NCBI GenBank assembly: GCA_020544565.1
Contig: CP078014.1
Location: 1,184,574-1,248,573, forward strand
Length of the DNA stretch: 64,000 nt
Reading direction: 5' to 3'
Source of the DNA: Bradyrhizobiaceae bacterium
Lineage (GTDB): Bacteria; Pseudomonadota; Alphaproteobacteria; Rhizobiales; Xanthobacteraceae
Under the pieces are notes generated by a model. That model saw only the letters and a list, made by a program, of their open reading frames with translations, searched no databases and was not told the DNA's origin. Shown piece by piece: positions 17,196 through 26,900 of the stretch (within the stretch, counting starts at the first letter, position 1; every line of letters begins with the position of its first letter). The position numbers and the translations under genes were made by a program.

Positions 17196-17975
17196 TTACT
17201 TGGCCGCCGGATTGGACGGCGCGGCGCTTTCGAGCTTCTGGCGGGCTTCCGCCGCACGCTTCTGGAGCTCTTCCTGCAGCTTCTTCTGCGATTCCTCGAA
17301 CACCTTCGGATCGGTCGGCGGGCCGTCATAGGCCTTGGCGAACTCGGCCAGCGGCAAGGCCAGCGTGAGCGGCGCGCCGTTGGCGTTGATCGCCTGAACG
17401 ATCAGGTTCTGGCCCTTCTTCATGCTGGCGAGCAGCTCGGGCGTCACCTGGTAGTCCGACATGCAGCCGTTGGCGAAGCAGATCACATAGGGGCTCTGCA
17501 GCGGCGTGTTCTGGTCGACGATGATGCGGGTGCCGTGAACGAGCTGCATGCCGAGCGGCAGCGTGACGCGCAACAGCTTGTTGGGCTCGCCTTCCGGCTC
17601 GATGATCACGGCGGCGACCACCGGCTGGCCGGACTCGATGCGGCCGTCCTTGCCGGTGAAGCACACCTGCTTGGCGTTGGCGTCCTGACCCTTCATGCAG
17701 AACTTGGTCCAGGGCTGATAGATCAACTGTACCTGCTGCTCGGCGGGCGGCTGCTGGGCTGCCGGAGCCTGCTGGGCCTGCGGAGCCTGATGAGCCGGCG
17801 CCTTGGGCGCGGCCTTGGGAGCCGCCTTGGGCGCGGCCTTGGGAGCCGGTGCGCCCGGCGCCGGGGCCTGTGCCTGCGCGGACACCGTGGCGCCGGCCAA
17901 AAGAGCACTGGCTGCGATGGCGGCGAGCACCCGGCCGCGCGGCTTGGCCTGCGCAGTCAAGATACGGAAACTCAT
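17196..17975 (-). CDS. invasion-associated locus B (IalB) family exported protein
   Basis: 259 residues. A signal peptide (RGRVLAAIAASALLAGATVSAQA) is followed by a low-complexity linker of APKA and QAP units (residues about 37-75) and then the IalB domain: PWTKFCMKG, KQVCFTGKDGR, ITLP-like LRVTLPLGMQL and YVICFANGCMSDY with its conserved cysteines. IalB proteins are periplasmic or surface-associated; in Bartonella one aids erythrocyte invasion, but in free-living relatives the function is unknown. The C-terminal 60 residues are a charged helix. It is a single gene ended by a strong terminator and divergent from the YejA-like gene. Confidence 0.87.
   Translation of the reverse strand: MSFRILTAQAKPRGRVLAAIAASALLAGATVSAQAQAPAPGAPAPKAAPKAAPKAAPKAPAHQAPQAQQAPAAQQPPAEQQVQLIYQPWTKFCMKGQDANAKQVCFTGKDGRIESGQPVVAAVIIEPEGEPNKLLRVTLPLGMQLVHGTRIIVDQNTPLQSPYVICFANGCMSDYQVTPELLASMKKGQNLIVQAINANGAPLTLALPLAEFAKAYDGPPTDPKVFEESQKKLQEELQKRAAEARQKLESAAPSNPAAK
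17798..17853. repeat. short tandem repeat inside the IalB-family gene
   Basis: Two and a third copies of a 24-base unit beginning GGCCTTGGGAGCC / GCCTTGGGCGC, coding for the APKA linker units. Such in-frame repeats can change copy number between strains. Confidence 0.7.
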
Positions 17976-18186
17976 TGCGGAAACCCTTTCTGAACCTTGG
18001 CGCCCAAGCCCCTTCGCAAAGCGCAGGCGCGGACTGTTCGGCGGCTGTCTCGGAGCCAATTGAGGCGGATGCGTGACAGATCGCGCACGCCGTCCCGAAT
18101 TGCCCGCTTTCAATACAACGGCAGACGGAAAGATCAATGGCGACGGCGATATTTGACCGGTCCAACGGGCCGGATCATCCTCCGGC

Positions 18187-20094
18187 GTGGTAAATTCCAG
18201 CGTGAGAAACGGCGAATCAAACGGGCCAGCCTCCGCATCCCGCCGCGACGGCCGCCGCTGGAGGCGGCAGGTCATGGCGGCGGCGCTGCTGGCGCTCGCG
18301 GGCGCGGCGTGGATATTCCCCGCCCTGGCGCAAGCGCCCGAGGCCACCGCTAGGGGCGGCCCAACGCATGGCATCGCCATGCACGGCGAACCGGCCCTGC
18401 CCGCCGGTTTTGCCCACATGCCCTACGCCAATCCGGACGCGCCCAAGGGCGGCCGCATCGTCCACGGGCTTCTCGGCACCTTCGACAGCCTCAACCCCTT
18501 CATCGTCCGGGGAATCGCGGTGCAGCAAATTCGCGGCTACGTGGTCGAAAGCCTGATGACCCGCGGCAACGACGAGCCGTTCACCCTGTACGGCCTGCTC
18601 GCCGAGAGCATCGAGACCGACGCCGCGCGCAGCACTGTCATCTTCCGCATCAACCCGGCGGCGCGGTTCTCCGACGGCGCACCGGTCACCGCCGAGGACG
18701 TGCTGTTCTCGTGGCGGCTGATGCGCGACCGCGGCCGTCCCAATTATCGCCTCTACTACGCCAAGGTGGAGAAGGCCGAAGCCCTCGACCCGCGCACCGT
18801 GCGCTTCGATTTCGGCGGCGCGCGCGACCGCGAACTGCCGCTGATCCTCGGGCTGATGCCGGTGTTTCCAAAGCACGCCATTGATGCCGCAAACTTCGAG
18901 GATACCTCGCTCGCCGCCCCCCTCGGCTCCGGCCCCTACCGCGTCACCGCGGTGAAGGCGGGCGCCAGCGTCACCCTGACCCGCAACCCCGATTACTGGG
19001 GCCGCGACCTGCCGGTGAACCGGGGGATGTGGAATTTCGACGAGGTGCGGCTCGACTACTACCGCGAGGCCAACGGCGCGTTCGAGGCGTTCAAGCGCGG
19101 CCTGTTCGATTTCCGCATCGAAAACGAGCCGCTGCGCTGGCACGAGGGCTACGATTTCGCCGCCGCCCGCAACGGGCAGGTGATCCGCGACGTCATCACG
19201 CCGGGCACGCCGCAGCCCTCGGAATATCTGGTGTTCAACACCCGCCGCCCGGTGTTCGCCGATATCCGCGTGCGCGAGGCGCTGACCCTGCTGTTCGATT
19301 TCGAGTGGATCAACCGCAACTATTTCTTCGGGCTCTACAGCCGCGCCGCCGGGTTCTTCGCCGGCTCCGAGCTGTCCGCCTACACCCGCCCCGCCGACGC
19401 GCGCGAACGGGCGCTGCTCGCGCCCTATCCCGGCCTGGTGCGCGCCGACATCATGGACGGCAGCTACCGCCTGCCGGCCACCGACGGCTCGGGCCGCGAC
19501 CGCGCCACCCTGCGCGCCGCGCTGGCGCTGTTGGCGCAGGCCGGCTACCAGCTCGACGGCGCGGTGCTGCGGCACAAGACCAGCCGCCGGCCGCTGACGT
19601 TCGAGATCCTCGTCACCACCCGCGATCAGGAGCGCGTCGCGCTTGCCTATGCCCGCGACCTCAAGCGCGCCGGGATCGGCGTCTCGGTGCGCGCGGTGGA
19701 CGGGGTGCAGTTCGACCAGCGCCGCCTCGCCTTCGATTTCGACATGATCCAGAACCGCTGGGACCAGTCGCTGTCGCCCGGCAACGAGCAGGCGTTCTAC
19801 TGGGGCAGCGCGGCGGCGGACAATCAGGGTACCCGCAACTACATGGGCGCAAGGAACCCGGCGGTGGACGGCATAATCGCGGCGCTGCTGGAGGCGCGCA
19901 GCCGCGCCGAGTTCGTGCCAGCCGTGCGCGCGCTCGACCGCGCCCTGATCTCGGGCTTCTACGCCGTCCCGCTCTACAACGTCCCCCAGCAATGGCTGGC
20001 CCGCTGGAATCGGATAGAACGGCCGCAAGTGACCGCGCTGACCGGCTATCTGCCCGAGACGTGGTGGCACCGGCCGGAGGCGAAACCGCCATAG
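18187..20094 (+). CDS. extracellular solute-binding protein, family 5 (YejA-like)
   Basis: 635 residues. A basic N-terminus rich in arginine precedes a hydrophobic stretch (VMAAALLALAGAAWIFPALAQA), so it is exported to the periplasm. HGIAMHG, PYANPDAPKGG and FDSLNPFIVRG at residues 60-105 are characteristic of YejA, the binding protein of the YejABEF peptide (microcin C) ABC transporter; FSDGAPVTAEDVLFSW and QNRWDQSLSPGNEQAFYWGS follow as expected. I keep the start at 18187 because the short version from 18274, although it has GGAGG upstream, would have no positive charges before the signal helix. No permease or ATPase genes adjoin. Confidence 0.85.
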   Translation: MVNSSVRNGESNGPASASRRDGRRWRRQVMAAALLALAGAAWIFPALAQAPEATARGGPTHGIAMHGEPALPAGFAHMPYANPDAPKGGRIVHGLLGTFDSLNPFIVRGIAVQQIRGYVVESLMTRGNDEPFTLYGLLAESIETDAARSTVIFRINPAARFSDGAPVTAEDVLFSWRLMRDRGRPNYRLYYAKVEKAEALDPRTVRFDFGGARDRELPLILGLMPVFPKHAIDAANFEDTSLAAPLGSGPYRVTAVKAGASVTLTRNPDYWGRDLPVNRGMWNFDEVRLDYYREANGAFEAFKRGLFDFRIENEPLRWHEGYDFAAARNGQVIRDVITPGTPQPSEYLVFNTRRPVFADIRVREALTLLFDFEWINRNYFFGLYSRAAGFFAGSELSAYTRPADARERALLAPYPGLVRADIMDGSYRLPATDGSGRDRATLRAALALLAQAGYQLDGAVLRHKTSRRPLTFEILVTTRDQERVALAYARDLKRAGIGVSVRAVDGVQFDQRRLAFDFDMIQNRWDQSLSPGNEQAFYWGSAAADNQGTRNYMGARNPAVDGIIAALLEARSRAEFVPAVRALDRALISGFYAVPLYNVPQQWLARWNRIERPQVTALTGYLPETWWHRPEAKPP

Positions 20095-20195
20095 AAAAAT
20101 TTACGACATAGACCAATAATAACAATAAATTACGTAACAATATTAAACTGAATTAACATCTTCATCCTTCACATTAACAGCCGAGCGAGCGCCCC

Positions 20196-21713
20196 GTGCA
20201 GACCGCGCCCAACCCTTCAGCCTCCGCCGCCGGCCCCGCGCTGACGCTCGACGACCTGTTCCGCCGCACCATCCTGCGCCAGCCCGACGCGGTCGCCCTC
20301 GCCGACCCGCCGAACAAGCCGCGCGTCACCGGCCAGCCGCCGCGGAGTCTGACCTTCGCCGAGGCCGATCAGGCGGTGTCGGCCCTCGCCGCCCGCTTCG
20401 TCGAAGCCGGCCTGCCGCCCGGATCGATCGTGGCGGTGCAGATGCCCAACACCATCGAGTTCGTGCTGACCACGCTGGCGGCGATCCGCGCCGGGCTGGT
20501 GGTGGCGCTGCTGCCGCAGCTGTGGCGGCAATCGGACCTCACCGACGCGCTGAACCGGATCGGCGCCCGCGCCATCGTCGGCATCGGCCGCATCGACATC
20601 GTCGATCACGCCGATCTGGCGCGCAACGCCGCCGCCGAGGCGTTCTCCATCCGCCATGTGTTCGGCTTCGGCGACGACCTGCCCGAGGGCATGGAGCCGC
20701 TCGCCATCGTCACGTCCGGCATGAACGGCTGGCTGCCGCCGGCGCCGCTCGATCCGCGGCGGCCGGCGATCGTCACCTTCGACATGACCCCCGAAGGGCT
20801 GCGCGCGGTGCCGCGCAACCACGTCCAGCTCATCGCCGGCGGCCTCGCGGTGTTTCTGGAAAGCGGCCTGCCGCAGGGCACGCGGCTGCTGTCGGCGATG
20901 GCGCCGGCCTCCTTCGCCGCCTTCGCCGCGTCGGTCGTTACCTGGCTGTTGTGCGGCGGCGCGCTGGCGCTGCATCATCCCGCTGACCTGCCGGTGCTGG
21001 AGAGCCAGATCGCGGCGGACGACCCGGCCGCGCTGGTGGTCCCGGCGCTGCTGGCGCCGCGGCTGGCGGAGAGCGGCGCGCTCGCCCGCGCGCCGTCGCT
21101 GCGCCACGTCATCGGTATGTGGCGGACGCCGGACCGCGTCGCCGGCAGCGACGACTGGCCGGTGGGCGGCGTCGCCATGACCGACGTCTACCTGTTCGGC
21201 GAGATCGGGCTGTTCGCGGCCCGGCGCGGCGACGACGGCACTCCCTCACCGATCCTGCCCGGCCCGCTCAATGCGCCGCGCGCCGCACCCGGTGCGCCGA
21301 CCATCGGCGAACTGGTGGTGACGACGAACGGCACGCTGGCGCTGCGCGGCGCGATGGTGTCGCCGGCCGCCTATCGCGCCCCGCCGGCCGATGATCCGCT
21401 GATGGAGGCGACCGCGTCCGACGCTATCGATACCGGTTACGCCGCCCGCATCGATCGCACCACCGGCGCGCTGGTCCTGACCGCGCCGCCGGCGGGCGTG
21501 GTCGCCGTCGGCGGCTACCGCTTCCGCGCGCAGGACCTCGATGCATGGGCCGGCAACCTGGCCCCGGGAACCACGCTCACCGCGCTGCCGGACCCGCTCA
21601 ACGGCTTTCGCCTCGCCGGACGCGCCCATGACAACCGCCGCGCCCGCGAGGCGCTGGGCGAACTGGGGCTCAATCCGTTGATGGTCGAGGCGTTCCGCGA
21701 ACGTTCCGCTTAG
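20196..21713 (+). CDS. divergent acyl-adenylate-forming enzyme homologue (AMP-binding family)
   Basis: 505 residues from a GTG. The N-terminal half aligns with class I adenylate-forming enzymes: SLTFAEADQAVSALAARFVEAGLPPGSIVAVQMPNTIEF is textbook. However, the phosphate-binding loop normally reading TSGTTGxPKG is here replaced by VTFDMTPEGLRAVPRN (residues about 193-208), the YGxTE position reads YLFGEIG, the RTGD position reads DTGYAARID, and no C-terminal GKxxK lysine is visible. It is therefore probably not a normal ligase. It lies 101 AT-rich bases after the YejA-like gene and 400 bases before a degenerate GGDEF gene. Function unknown. Confidence 0.7.
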   Translation: MQTAPNPSASAAGPALTLDDLFRRTILRQPDAVALADPPNKPRVTGQPPRSLTFAEADQAVSALAARFVEAGLPPGSIVAVQMPNTIEFVLTTLAAIRAGLVVALLPQLWRQSDLTDALNRIGARAIVGIGRIDIVDHADLARNAAAEAFSIRHVFGFGDDLPEGMEPLAIVTSGMNGWLPPAPLDPRRPAIVTFDMTPEGLRAVPRNHVQLIAGGLAVFLESGLPQGTRLLSAMAPASFAAFAASVVTWLLCGGALALHHPADLPVLESQIAADDPAALVVPALLAPRLAESGALARAPSLRHVIGMWRTPDRVAGSDDWPVGGVAMTDVYLFGEIGLFAARRGDDGTPSPILPGPLNAPRAAPGAPTIGELVVTTNGTLALRGAMVSPAAYRAPPADDPLMEATASDAIDTGYAARIDRTTGALVLTAPPAGVVAVGGYRFRAQDLDAWAGNLAPGTTLTALPDPLNGFRLAGRAHDNRRAREALGELGLNPLMVEAFRERSA

Positions 21714-22113
21714 CGCGTTTTCGTTTTGAGTTGAATCGCGCCTGTCACAGCATGGTCCTTCACCTCTCCCGTGGGGAGAGGAGCCTATCGCGCAGGCCGC
21801 GCCGCTTCCATCAAAAGCGGAAACGCAATAGCAGGCCGTTGAACATCGTTCCGTGCCCCGGATACGGCGCAGCACCCTTGTGGTACGCCGCTGAGCCGGG
21901 GCCGCGCCGCGTCCGGGGCACGGCGATCGCGCACAGGATTCATCCGGCATGACGGGCACCGCGGTTCCCGCTCGTCCGCATTGCCGCGATCCCATTGACC
22001 CGCCATTAAGACGGACGACGTAGCGTCCCGCCATCGCGGAGGTTCGATCGCGCACGGTACGTCCGGCTCCGGCCTCGTTGGCGGGAACCGGCGCGCCGGG
22101 GAGTTGATACGCC
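21714..22113. repeat. gene-free stretch with family A repeat (copy 4)
   Basis: Family A sequence at 21850-21925, from GTGCCCCGGATACGGCG to GTCCGGGGCACGG, holding the CCCCGG...CCGGGG palindrome but not the second hairpin. A short CTCTCCCGTGGGGAGAG palindrome stands at 21765-21781. Nothing coding is visible in the remainder. Confidence 0.6.
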
Positions 22114-23355
22114 ATGTCCCAGCAAGGCCCGATCGTCGTCGTCGCCAATCCGGAAAGCCCGGCGCTCGGCCCCGCGCTGGCCGGCATCGACGTCTTCCCG
22201 CTGATCGAAACCGGCTGGCCCGATGCGCCCGACGCCGTGGCGCGGCTGCGGCCCGCCGCCGTCATCGCCATCGAGGCCGCCGCCAACGCCGATGCGCTGG
22301 ACGACCTCGCCCGGCAGGCGGCCGCCGCGGAGCCCTACACCCCGCTGATCGCCCTCGATCCCGGCCCGGCGTTGCCGTCGAACGTGCTGCCGCTCGCGTC
22401 CTCCGGCCGCACCGCCGCGCGCCTGACGGCCCGCCTCAACACCGCGCTGCGGGTGCGCGCGCTGCACGCCACGCTGCTGCGGCGGCTGGCCAATGCCGCC
22501 GCCCATGTCCCCCTGCCCGCCGACGACCCGCTGCACGACGCCACCGCGCTGTTGATCGGGCGCGGCGGCGCCTATCCGGCGTTGTCGGTCGCCCTCGGCG
22601 AGCGGATGGGCGTGGTCGGCGCGCTCAGCATCGAAGCCGCCGCGAAGCATCTCAACGCCCGTGAACTGGACGGCATCGTCATCGGCGACGGCTTCACGCC
22701 GCGCGTGGTGGACGCCTTTCTCACCGTGCTGTCGGAGGATTCCCGTTTCCGCAATCTGCCGGTGGCGCTGGCCACCGGCACGGCTCCGGCCGCGCACTAC
22801 GATCTGCCCAATCTCGAACCCATGTCCGGCGATCCGGCGACCGTGGCGGCCCACGCCGCACCGCTGATCCGCCAGCGCGCGTTCGAGGCCCGCATCGACC
22901 GCGCGCTGAAATCCATCGATGTCGGCGGCCTGCTCGATCCGCGCACGGGGTTGCTGACGCGTGACGCCTTCCAGCGCGATTTCGCCGCCGCGGTGGAGGA
23001 TGCGCTGGGGCGCGGCGCCGGCCTTGCGGTGGCGCGGATCGCGTTTGCGCCTGGTGCGACATCCGAGCGCGTGCGCCTCGATGCCGCCCGCATCCTCGGC
23101 CGCCTGATGCGGCGGATGGATTTCGCGACACTGGACAGCCACGACGCCATCCTGATCGCGTTCGCCGACGCGAGCCCGCGCGACGCCCACATGATCGCGC
23201 GGCGTCTCGGCAGCGTGCTCAAGCACACCCTGCACGGCCCCGGCCGTTCGCGTGGGATCGATCCGCGGATCGCGGTCGCGGCGCTGCTGCCGGACGATAC
23301 GCCGGCGTCGCTGCTGGCGCGGCTGACGAACGAGTGCCGCCGCGCGGCGTCGTAA
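22114..23355 (+). CDS. PleD-like protein with a degenerate GGDEF domain
   Basis: 413 residues. The first 270 look like tandem receiver-type alpha/beta domains (PIVVVANPESPALG, ELDGIVIGDGFTPRVVDAFLTVL) lacking the clear phospho-acceptor pattern. From residue 275 a GGDEF-like domain starts with the usual lead DPRTGLLTRDAFQRD, but the catalytic GG(D/E)EF loop is replaced by DFATLDSHDAILI, so cyclic-di-GMP synthesis is unlikely. The arrangement recalls PopA/PleD cell-cycle proteins of alphaproteobacteria, in which degenerate GGDEF domains act as binding modules. This comparison is inference. It stands alone on the plus strand. Confidence 0.72.
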   Translation: MSQQGPIVVVANPESPALGPALAGIDVFPLIETGWPDAPDAVARLRPAAVIAIEAAANADALDDLARQAAAAEPYTPLIALDPGPALPSNVLPLASSGRTAARLTARLNTALRVRALHATLLRRLANAAAHVPLPADDPLHDATALLIGRGGAYPALSVALGERMGVVGALSIEAAAKHLNARELDGIVIGDGFTPRVVDAFLTVLSEDSRFRNLPVALATGTAPAAHYDLPNLEPMSGDPATVAAHAAPLIRQRAFEARIDRALKSIDVGGLLDPRTGLLTRDAFQRDFAAAVEDALGRGAGLAVARIAFAPGATSERVRLDAARILGRLMRRMDFATLDSHDAILIAFADASPRDAHMIARRLGSVLKHTLHGPGRSRGIDPRIAVAALLPDDTPASLLARLTNECRRAAS

Positions 23356-23442
23356 CGGCAGCCGCATTCCCTCGCGATCTTGCGCAACCAACGCCCGCGT
23401 TGTTCAATCGCGCGGCCGACTTGAAAAAATTGCGAGGCCGCC

Positions 23443-23712
23443 ATGGATGCTTTTGACGTTCAGGTCTACAGAGCCGACACAAAAACGCTGCTCCACGTCT
23501 TCTCCCCCAGCCAGTCGCTGTTCGCCGCCTATCATCGCGGCGATTACCTCGATCTTCGCCCGCAGGGCAAAGGCACCTGGGAAATCGCAACGATCAGCGT
23601 CGCCGTGATTGAGAAAGGCACCGACCGGCTGCATCGCACCTCCCTGTTCGTGACGGCGCTGAATCACCCCTTCAGCCTCACCGAGGACGGCGATCAGATT
23701 CCATGGGCGTGA
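23443..23712 (+). CDS. small hypothetical protein (89 aa)
   Basis: 89 residues starting MDAFDVQVYRADTKTLLH. It is soluble and has a regular beta-strand-like pattern. GCGAGG lies 7 bases before the ATG. I recognise no family. It is separated from the GGDEF-like gene by 87 bases and from mfd by a family B repeat. Confidence 0.5.
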   Translation: MDAFDVQVYRADTKTLLHVFSPSQSLFAAYHRGDYLDLRPQGKGTWEIATISVAVIEKGTDRLHRTSLFVTALNHPFSLTEDGDQIPWA

Positions 23713-23845
23713 CCGGCCGGCGTTGCGGCTGACGATGGAGGCACGGTGCGTGGCATTGTAAGAGATGCACGAATCGGCTTGCGATCTCTCCACGCCCCGG
23801 CGTTCGCCGGGACGACGTGGATTTGTTGAAACGGAATCAACAACT

Positions 23846-23934
23846 CGTCATGCCCGGCTTTATGCCGGGCATCCACGTCTTGAGGATTTCATCGAAATAA
23901 GACGTGGATGGCCGGAACACGTCCGGCCATGACG
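23846..23934. repeat. dispersed long palindrome, family B (copy 2)
   Basis: Starts CGTCATGCCCGGC and ends GGCCATGACG, with CCACGTCTT and AAGACGTGG arms in the middle. The 20 bases before it (GAAACGGAATCAACAACT) are shared with copy 3 at 43111, so the repeated unit is longer than the hairpin. Confidence 0.8.
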
Positions 23935-23980
23935 GATCATTTTGTTGCCATCAAACAAAAGCCACTCTCAATCGCCGCTC

Positions 23981-26900
23981 TCACGCCACCTGCTTGCCTT
24001 CGGCGAGAGCGGCGAGATCGCGCAGCACCGTGGCGGTGCCCTCGATGCGCGCCTCCGATGACGTCCAGTCCTGGAAGAACACCACCTTCATGTCCGGGCG
24101 CACCTTGGCCGCCTGGCCGTGGCTGCGGATGAACGCCACGAGCCGGTCCGGATGGGCGAAGGCGTTGTCGCGGAAGGCGATCACCGCGCCCTTCGGGCCG
24201 GCGTCCACCTTCTCGACATTGGCGCGGCGGCAGTAGGCCTTGATCGCCGCGATCCGGAACAGATGGCGCACCTCGTCCGGCGGCGGTCCGAAGCGGTCGC
24301 GCAGCTCCGCGCCGAAATTCTCGATCTCGTCGTCGGTGTCGAGGTCGGCGAGACGGCGGTACAGCGACAGCCGGATCGCCAGATCGGCGACATAGTCCTC
24401 CGGGATCAGCACTGGCATGCCGAGCGTGATCTGCGGCGACCACCTGTCGGCGACCGGCTCGGAGATGCCGGCCTTGAGCGACAGGATCGCCTCCTCCAGC
24501 ATCGACTGGTACAGCTCGAAGCCGACTTCCTTGATATGGCCGGACTGCTCCTCGCCGAGCAGGTTGCCGGCGCCGCGGATGTCGAGATCGTGCGAGGCGA
24601 GCTGGAAGCCCGCGCCGAGGTTGTCGAGCGACTGCAGCACCTTCAGCCGCCGCTCCGCCTGCGCGGTGATCTTGTGGGTGGACGGCAGCGTGAACAGCGC
24701 ATAGGCGCGCAGCTTCGAGCGGCCGACGCGGCCGCGCAACTGGTAGAGCTGGGCGAGGCCGAACATGTCGGCGCGATGCACGATCAGCGTGTTCGCCGAC
24801 GGAATGTCGAGGCCGGATTCGACGATGGTGGTGGACAGCAGCACGTCGTACTTGCCGTCGTAGAACGCCGACATGATGTCCTCGATCACGGTCGGCGGCA
24901 TCTGGCCGTGGGCGACCGCGACCTTCATTTCCGGCACGTGCTTGTCGAGGAAATCCTTGACCTCGGCGAGATATTCGATGCGCGGCACGACATAGAACGC
25001 CTGTCCGCCGCGATAGCGCTCGCGCAGCAGCGCCTCGCGGATCATCAGCGGGTCGTGCGGCGCGACGAAGGTGCGCACCGCAAGCCGGTCGACCGGCGGC
25101 GAGGCGATGATCGACAGTTCGCGCACGCCCGTCAGCGCCAGTTGCAGCGTGCGCGGGATCGGCGTGGCGGACAGCGTGAGCACGTGCACCTCGGCGCGCA
25201 ACTGCTTCAGCCGCTCCTTGTGGGAGACGCCGAAATGCTGCTCCTCGTCCACGATCAGAAGGCCGAGGTCCTTGAACTTGATGCTCTTGCCGAGCAGCGC
25301 GTGGGTGCCGACGATGATGTCGATCCTGCCGTCGGCGAGGTCCTTCTTGACCTGCGTCATCTGCTTGGGCGCGACCAGACGCGACGCCTGCGCCACGTTG
25401 ACCGGGAAGCCCTTGAAGCGCTCGGTGAAGGTTTTCGTATGCTGGCGCGCCAGCAGCGTGGTCGGCACCACCACGGCGACCTGCTTGCCGTCCAGCGCCA
25501 CGGCGAACGCCGCGCGCAGCGCGACCTCGGTCTTGCCGAAACCGACGTCGCCGCACACCAGGCGATCCATCGGCTGTCCGGCGTCGAGGTCGTGCAGCGC
25601 GGCGTTGATGGCGCCGAGCTGGTCCTCGGTCTCCTCATAGGGGAAGCGCGCGCAGAACTCGTCGTAGGTGCCCTGATGGATGGGGAATTTGGGCGCCTCG
25701 TGGATATGCCGCTCGGCGGCGATCTTGATCAGTTCGCCGGCGATCTCGCGGATGCGGTTCTTGAGCTTGGCCTTGCGCGCCTGCCAGCCGCCGCCGCCCA
25801 GCCGGTCCAGTTCGACGTTGGCCTGATCGGAGCCGTAGCGCGACAACAGCTCGATGTTCTCCACCGGAAGAAACAGCTTGGTGTCGTTGGCGTAATGCAG
25901 TTCGAGGCAGTCGTGCGGCGCGCCGCCCACCTGCAAGGTCTGCAGGCCGACGAAACGGCCGATGCCGTGCTCGACATGGACGACGATGTCGCCGGTGGCG
26001 AGGCTGGTCACTTCCGAGATGAAGTTGTCGAGCTTGCGGCTCGCCTTGCGCGGCCGCACCAGCCGGTCGCCGAGAATGTCCTGCTCGGTGATCAGCGCCA
26101 GCGCCTCGGTCTCGAAGCCGGCTTCGAGGCCGATCACCGCCAGCATGGTCTCGTTGCGCGGCGTCGCCTGCACCGCGCGCCACGAATTGACGCTGGTGGT
26201 GTTGAGCAGCTTGTGGTCCTTCAGCATCGAGGCCATGCGGTCGCGCGAGCCCTCGGACCACAGCGCCACCACCACCTTCTTGCGCGCGGCCTGCAGGCCG
26301 TTGATATGCGCCACCACGCTCTCGAACACGTTGACCTTGGCATCAGTGCGCTCCGGCGCGAAGTCGCGCCCCGCCCGCGCGCCGATGTCGATCACGCCCG
26401 CCTCGTCCGCCGGCAGCGCGAACGGCGTCAGCCGCACCAGCGCCGCATCCGCCAGGTGCTGCGTCCACTCAGTGTCAGCGAGATAGAGCCGGTCCGGCGG
26501 CAGCGGCTTGTAGATCGCGCCGCCGCCCGGCGTCTCCATCGCCTCGCGCCGCGCCTCGTAGTAATCGTTGATCTGGGTGAGGCGCTCGCGTGCGGCGTCC
26601 TCGGCCTGATATTCGAGCAGCAGCGGCGCGCCGTCGAGATAGTCGAACAGCGTGTCCATGTGGTCCTGGAACAGCGGCAGCCAGTGCTCCATGCCGGGAT
26701 GGCGGCGGCCCTCGCTCACCGCCTCATAGAGCATGTCGTCGCGCTCCGGCGCGCCGAACTGCGCCACATAGCCCATGCGGAAGCGCTTGATGGTTTCGGT
26801 GACAAGCTGGAATTCCGACACCGGCACCAGATCGAGCGCGCGCATGTCGAGCAGCGTGCGCTGGGATTCCGCGTCGAAGGTGCGGATCGATTCCAGCGTG

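Noticed and set aside
18217..20070. Minus-strand open frame of 617 codons opposite the YejA-like gene
   Set aside because: Shadow frame; the plus-strand protein has a signal helix and conserved motifs along its full length.
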